Shown: one piece after another, positions 7,480 through 10,009 of the stretch
How positions within the stretch are numbered: position 1 is the first letter of the stretch
How the letters are laid out: each line of letters opens with the position of its first letter
Assembly (NCBI GenBank): GCA_905235755.1
Contig: CAJONA010000037.1
Span: 1 to 10,009 of the forward strand
Direction of reading: 5' to 3'
Source of the DNA: an uncultured Clostridia bacterium
GTDB lineage: Bacteria; Bacillota; Clostridia; Oscillospirales; CAG-272
Length of the DNA stretch: 10,009 bases
The notes under the pieces: model-generated
The model's database searches: none
Told to the model about the DNA's origin: nothing
Seen by the model: only the letters and a program-made list of their open reading frames with translations
Translations under genes and position numbers: made by a program

Positions 7480-8100
7480 TTATCTCGCAAAGCCGACAGC
7501 CGTCGGCGTTATCAAATCGCATTCTCCGCTTGACGCCCTTTTGAATATTCTGGTTATCGCTGGCGTCGTCTGCCAAGTCACCTCGACGGCGACGACGCCG
7601 TCGCCTTGACAGAATATCTGCTCCGAGTCGATATATACCGGATCGCTCGTGTAAACGTCATATTTGCAAACCGCAAATTCGTCGCCGAAGATCTCTTCGT
7701 CGCGGCTTTCAAGCACAAGCCTTGACACGCTTTTGGTGATGTATTTTTGATATATCCACGCCGTTTGCACCGCCGCGTCAACGTCCTCGGAGCCGCTCGC
7801 CGTTATGCCGTATAGAAAACCTGCGGAGTTGAGCTTCAAAAGCGCGTACATAAGGTCGGCGTCGTACTTCATTCCGTCGGTTTTGAAAAAAACCGCTATT
7901 TTATATCCCTTGTCCGACGCCGCGTTGATGATATTGTCGAGATACGAGGAATTGCTCGCGCAGCCGCGCACGGCGTAAGTATCGGCGACAAAGCAGATGC
8001 GCGCGCCGTTTTTCGTTTCCGTATCCGCCGCGACGCCCGGTATTATCAAAACCAGTGCCGCAAGGATAAACACGGTCAAAGCGACAAATATCTTTTTCAT
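7480..8100 (-). CDS. Secreted protein of unknown function upstream of walR
   Basis: I do not recognise this 206-residue protein. It begins with a clear signal peptide: MKK, a hydrophobic stretch at about 4-22, and a plausible cleavage after Ala-Ala at about 25. The mature protein has five cysteines (36, 47, 145, 164, 194). A beta-strand-like RICFVADTYAV is followed by a helix-like SYLDNIINAASDKGYKIAVFF and then LMYALLKLNSAGFLYGITASG. That order recalls the start of NodB/polysaccharide-deacetylase folds (strand, helix, FF strand, helix, glycine turn). The catalytic Asp pair and HxxxH metal motif are absent, so if related it would be a degenerate, non-catalytic member; this is inference. ATG at 8098-8100 has GGAGG (8105-8109) four bases upstream. 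It sits 12 bases after the DUF3810 gene and 20 before walR, so an envelope role linked to WalRK is plausible but unproven. Confidence 0.85.
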   Translation of the reverse strand: MKKIFVALTVFILAALVLIIPGVAADTETKNGARICFVADTYAVRGCASNSSYLDNIINAASDKGYKIAVFFKTDGMKYDADLMYALLKLNSAGFLYGITASGSEDVDAAVQTAWIYQKYITKSVSRLVLESRDEEIFGDEFAVCKYDVYTSDPVYIDSEQIFCQGDGVVAVEVTWQTTPAITRIFKRASSGECDLITPTAVGFAR

Positions 8101-8112
8101 AATTCCTCCGTT

Positions 8113-9240
8113 TCAGTCTCCGTAGAGCACGTAATTGACTACCAGATCGGCCACAAGACCGTAACTTTTTATGCCGGCGGGCTGATTGTGCGACTTTATA
8201 TATGCGTTGTTCACCGCATCGTTCACAGTCGCCGCGACGTTCTCGCGGTATTTTTCAAAAAACGATGAGAACGCCGACAGCTCGCCCGTTATCCTGTCGT
8301 CCTCGTGCGAGCGCAGCTCGCGCCACGCTTCCCTGTCGGCGCCGTACAGCTTGTCCGCGAGCATACGGTAGTTTTCAAGGTACCCGCAGTATCGTATATA
8401 AGGATCGTCGCTCATCGTGCAGACGAGGAACGACGCGAAATCGCACTCTTCTTCCTTCCCCATTCCGCGCTGATGCGACATCTCGTGCGCCGCCGTCGAA
8501 ACAATGATGAAATCGGGGTAATTGACGTTTATGTTCGCCTCGCCCGTGAAGAACGAGTACAGCCCCGATATGTGCGTGTATGTCCACGGCTCGCTCAGTA
8601 TCACCGGCTTCAACCGCGAATGCATGCTTTGATAGCACGGGTATTCCTTGCAGAATTTTGCATATGCCTCGTTGACCTTATCGCTCAGCTCCGAAAAACG
8701 GTACGGCAGCACCGAGTTCCCGCTTTCTATATATTCGACGTTGTCGAGTTCCGCCTCGGCGCGTTCGAGCAGTATCAGCGCCGCCGCTTTGAGTTCGTCG
8801 ACGGAGACGTCGTTACGCTCGAAGCCGATGTTTTCTTCGATGCTCGATCCGTAGTACGACGCCTCGTATCCGAAAACGAACGCCGAAAATATCGTTATGA
8901 CGACCGACAGAAGCGCGCAGAAAAAACGCGTCGCATATTCAAGTCCGCGCTTGCCCTTTGCGATCATAATGCCGAATATCAAGACGATGAGCGCGGGAGA
9001 GAGCAGCACGAGCGTCTCCGTAAACGAGAACGGAAAAACATTGAATATGCTCGTCAGCACCAAACGTATCGCCCTGCCCGTCGTATTGTTGAAAAAATCA
9101 GCCGTTTCGGTGCTGCTTTTCATTATCAAAAGCACGGCAAAAGAGAGCGCCGCTAAAAGCAGGAATATCCACAGCGTGCGCGTAACGTATTTGTTAAGTA
9201 CGTTTCCGACTTTTTTTAAAGTTTCTTTGATCTTACGCAT
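8113..9240 (-). CDS. DUF3810-type membrane zinc metalloprotease (predicted)
   Basis: This 375-residue protein has three predicted membrane segments (about 23-40, 74-94, 107-124) and a C-terminal domain with AAHEMSHQRGM (250-260), a zincin HExxH motif (252-256). It is followed by KEEECDF (262-268), whose acidic cluster probably supplies the third zinc ligand. The pattern HExxHQRG followed by an E-x-x-F run is what I know from DUF3810 proteins, which are predicted but, to my knowledge, uncharacterised peptidases. The protease domain probably faces outside or the membrane surface, but the topology is inferred. ATG at 9238-9240 has only a weak upstream site (GGA around 9247-9251), weaker than the rest of the operon. 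The N-terminus is nonetheless sensible (basic helix, then membrane helix). It is the first gene of the minus-strand run, behind the promoter at 9290-9318, and precedes the secreted protein gene by 12 bases. Confidence 0.9.
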   Translation of the reverse strand: MRKIKETLKKVGNVLNKYVTRTLWIFLLLAALSFAVLLIMKSSTETADFFNNTTGRAIRLVLTSIFNVFPFSFTETLVLLSPALIVLIFGIMIAKGKRGLEYATRFFCALLSVVITIFSAFVFGYEASYYGSSIEENIGFERNDVSVDELKAAALILLERAEAELDNVEYIESGNSVLPYRFSELSDKVNEAYAKFCKEYPCYQSMHSRLKPVILSEPWTYTHISGLYSFFTGEANINVNYPDFIIVSTAAHEMSHQRGMGKEEECDFASFLVCTMSDDPYIRYCGYLENYRMLADKLYGADREAWRELRSHEDDRITGELSAFSSFFEKYRENVAATVNDAVNNAYIKSHNQPAGIKSYGLVADLVVNYVLYGD

Positions 9241-9289
9241 TGTTTTTCCGTTTTTTTCATTGCAAACATTTTCCCATGTTATTGTTTTT

Positions 9290-9318
9290 ATAATATCATA
9301 CTTTTATATGATTTTCAA
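9290..9318 (-). promoter_or_regulatory. Predicted sigma-A promoter for the DUF3810-wal-murA-sda operon
   Basis: On the minus strand TTGAAA (9313-9318) is separated by 17 bases from TATTAT (9290-9295), and TGA directly precedes the -10 hexamer, giving an extended -10. Transcription would start near 9283, leaving a leader of roughly 43 bases before the DUF3810 ATG. No other promoter this good was seen in the short gaps of the run, so it may serve the whole operon. Internal promoters within genes are not excluded. Confidence 0.7.
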
Positions 9319-9347
9319 TAGTTTTTGCGACGAAGGACAATTAAATA

Positions 9348-9370
9348 ATAAATTATTACAAATAATTTAT
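9348..9370. repeat. AT-only inverted repeat centred between the divergent promoters
   Basis: ATAAATTATT (9348-9357) and its exact reverse complement AATAATTTAT (9361-9370) flank a 3-base spacer. The centre (9359) lies about 40 bases from each of the two -35 elements (9318 and 9399). It could be an operator for a dimeric regulator or an UP-element-like AT tract. In a region this AT-rich a 10-base palindrome by chance is not rare, and having no G or C it would form only a weak hairpin. Confidence 0.5.
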
Positions 9371-9398
9371 ATAAAATTTAAAAACTTTGTTCGATTTA

Positions 9399-9427
9399 TT
9401 GAAATAAATTCAAATATGTGGTAGAAT
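9399..9427 (+). promoter_or_regulatory. Predicted sigma-A promoter for the radC-family gene
   Basis: TTGAAA (9399-9404) is followed after exactly 17 bases by TAGAAT (9422-9427), with TGG immediately before it as an extended -10. A start near 9434 gives a leader of about 35 bases to the ATG at 9469. Both hexamers match the consensus at 5 of 6 positions. Confidence 0.72.
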
Positions 9428-9468
9428 GATCGTATATATGCAATTTTTTATGGAAGAAGGGGCGGCGG

Positions 9469-10009
9469 ATGGCAAAAGAAAAGACGTGCGGCGACAATAA
9501 ATCAAAATCGAATATACACGCCGACCACCGCGAGCGGACAAAAGAGCGCTTTCGCGCCGAAGGGCTCGATCATTTTCAACCGCACAACGCGCTTGAACTG
9601 CTGCTGTTTTATTCGATACCTCAGCGCGACACAAACGATATAGCGCACGCGCTCATCAACAAATTCGGCTCGCTCGCCGGCGTTTTCGACGCAAGCTACG
9701 ACGAGCTGTTGACAGTGCCCGGCATAAGCGCGCATTCGGCGACGCTGATAAAGCTGATGCCGGAGCTGTTCCGCAAATATGCGTCCGAGAAAAGCGCCTC
9801 AACGACGAAATTCGAGACGCTCGCCGATATGGGAGAGTTTTTCGTGCGCAAGTACATCGGCGTATCGGTGGAAACGGTGCTTATGCTTCTGCTCGACAAC
9901 AAGCGCAATATGATAGACTGCGTAAAAGTATACGAGGGCAGCGTCAATTCGGCGAAGCTCGAGACGCGCCGTCTTGCCGAGATCGCGCTTTTCAAGCGCG
10001 CGGGCTTCA
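9469..10009 (+). CDS. radC: RadC-family protein, N-terminal part (truncated by window edge)
   Basis: The frame runs 180 codons from ATG at 9469-9471 and continues past the right edge. The N-terminal UPF0758/helix-hairpin-helix part is clear: HRERTKERFRAEGLDHF, then HNALELLLFYSIPQRDTNDIAHALI, FGSLAGVFDASYDELLTVPGI and a following helix ending in LFRKY (to about residue 104). The JAB1/MPN-like domain begins at about 115 (KFETLADMGEFFVRKYIG) and continues as ETVLMLLLDNKRNMIDCVKVYEGSV. The metal-binding HxHPSG region would lie beyond the window, so I cannot say whether the metal site is intact. RadC was named for DNA repair, but the family's biochemical role remains uncertain. The sequence resembles the RadC-like subfamily common in clostridia. 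A GAAGAAGGGG stretch (9453-9462) provides the ribosome site. An ATG at 9450 is out of frame and soon hits a stop. The gene is divergent from the wal operon. Confidence 0.88.
   Translation, partial: MAKEKTCGDNKSKSNIHADHRERTKERFRAEGLDHFQPHNALELLLFYSIPQRDTNDIAHALINKFGSLAGVFDASYDELLTVPGISAHSATLIKLMPELFRKYASEKSASTTKFETLADMGEFFVRKYIGVSVETVLMLLLDNKRNMIDCVKVYEGSVNSAKLETRRLAEIALFKRAGF

Noticed and set aside
7460..7576. 39-residue N-terminal extension of WalR
   Set aside because: It overlaps the preceding secreted-protein gene, and MDEKKKILIIEDE is the standard receiver-domain start.
6932..7609. 225-codon plus-strand open frame opposite walR
   Set aside because: It lies antisense to an unmistakable response regulator and shows no protein-like motif of its own.
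8305..9156. 283-codon plus-strand open frame opposite the DUF3810 gene
   Set aside because: It is low-complexity and very arginine-rich, with no domain, and the opposite strand encodes a coherent membrane protease.
9241..9468. WalR binding site (two TGTWAH half-sites spaced by five bases) in the divergent region
   Set aside because: Single half-site matches such as TGTTAT at 9277-9282 exist, but I found no correctly spaced second half.
9410..9995. Minus-strand open frames opposite the radC-family gene
   Set aside because: The plus strand has a promoter, a ribosome site and RadC-family motifs; the minus frames have none.
1..10009. CRISPR array, tRNA, rRNA or insertion-sequence ends
   Set aside because: No regularly spaced repeats, tRNA-like cloverleaf, rRNA segment or transposase were seen.

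Overview
The window looks like a chromosomal segment from a Gram-positive, probably clostridial (Bacillota) bacterium. The evidence is a complete WalR/WalK (YycF/YycG) cell-wall two-component system with YycH- and YycI-like accessory proteins, a clostridial-type MurA and the two-subunit type of iron-sulfur L-serine dehydratase. Base composition is near 50% GC over most of the genes. I cannot name a genus from sequence alone.

Layout: nearly everything lies on the minus strand in one tightly packed run, read from right to left. The order is a DUF3810-type membrane metalloprotease (8113-9240), a small secreted protein of unknown function (7480-8100), walR (6752-7459), walK (4907-6736), yycH (3510-4874), yycI (2617-3513), murA (1326-2594), sdaAB (637-1302), and a partial gene running off the left edge (1-630). 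Gaps between genes are 6 to 32 bases, except the ATGA overlap of yycH and yycI. I see no terminator between them, so they are likely co-transcribed, at least in part. A single 228-base AT-rich intergenic region (9241-9468) separates this run from a divergent RadC-family gene on the plus strand (9469 to the right edge). It holds two good sigma-A type promoters facing away from each other.

How the genes fit together: WalK is a membrane sensor kinase that phosphorylates WalR. YycH and YycI are single-pass membrane proteins that in Bacillus control WalK. In many low-GC Gram-positives the regulon covers peptidoglycan metabolism. Here the same transcript also carries murA, the first committed step of peptidoglycan precursor synthesis, in the place where Bacillus has yycJ/walJ. 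Upstream of walR it carries two envelope-type proteins, a membrane zinc protease and a secreted protein. The serine dehydratase gene at the end has no obvious wall role.

The least ordinary part is the left end. The gene after sdaAB begins like the expected sdaAA, with about 20 matching codons. It then continues in frame into about 190 codons of an AT-richer, differently coded protein that I do not recognise. This may be a disrupted sdaAA carrying foreign DNA, a real fusion, or an assembly chimera.
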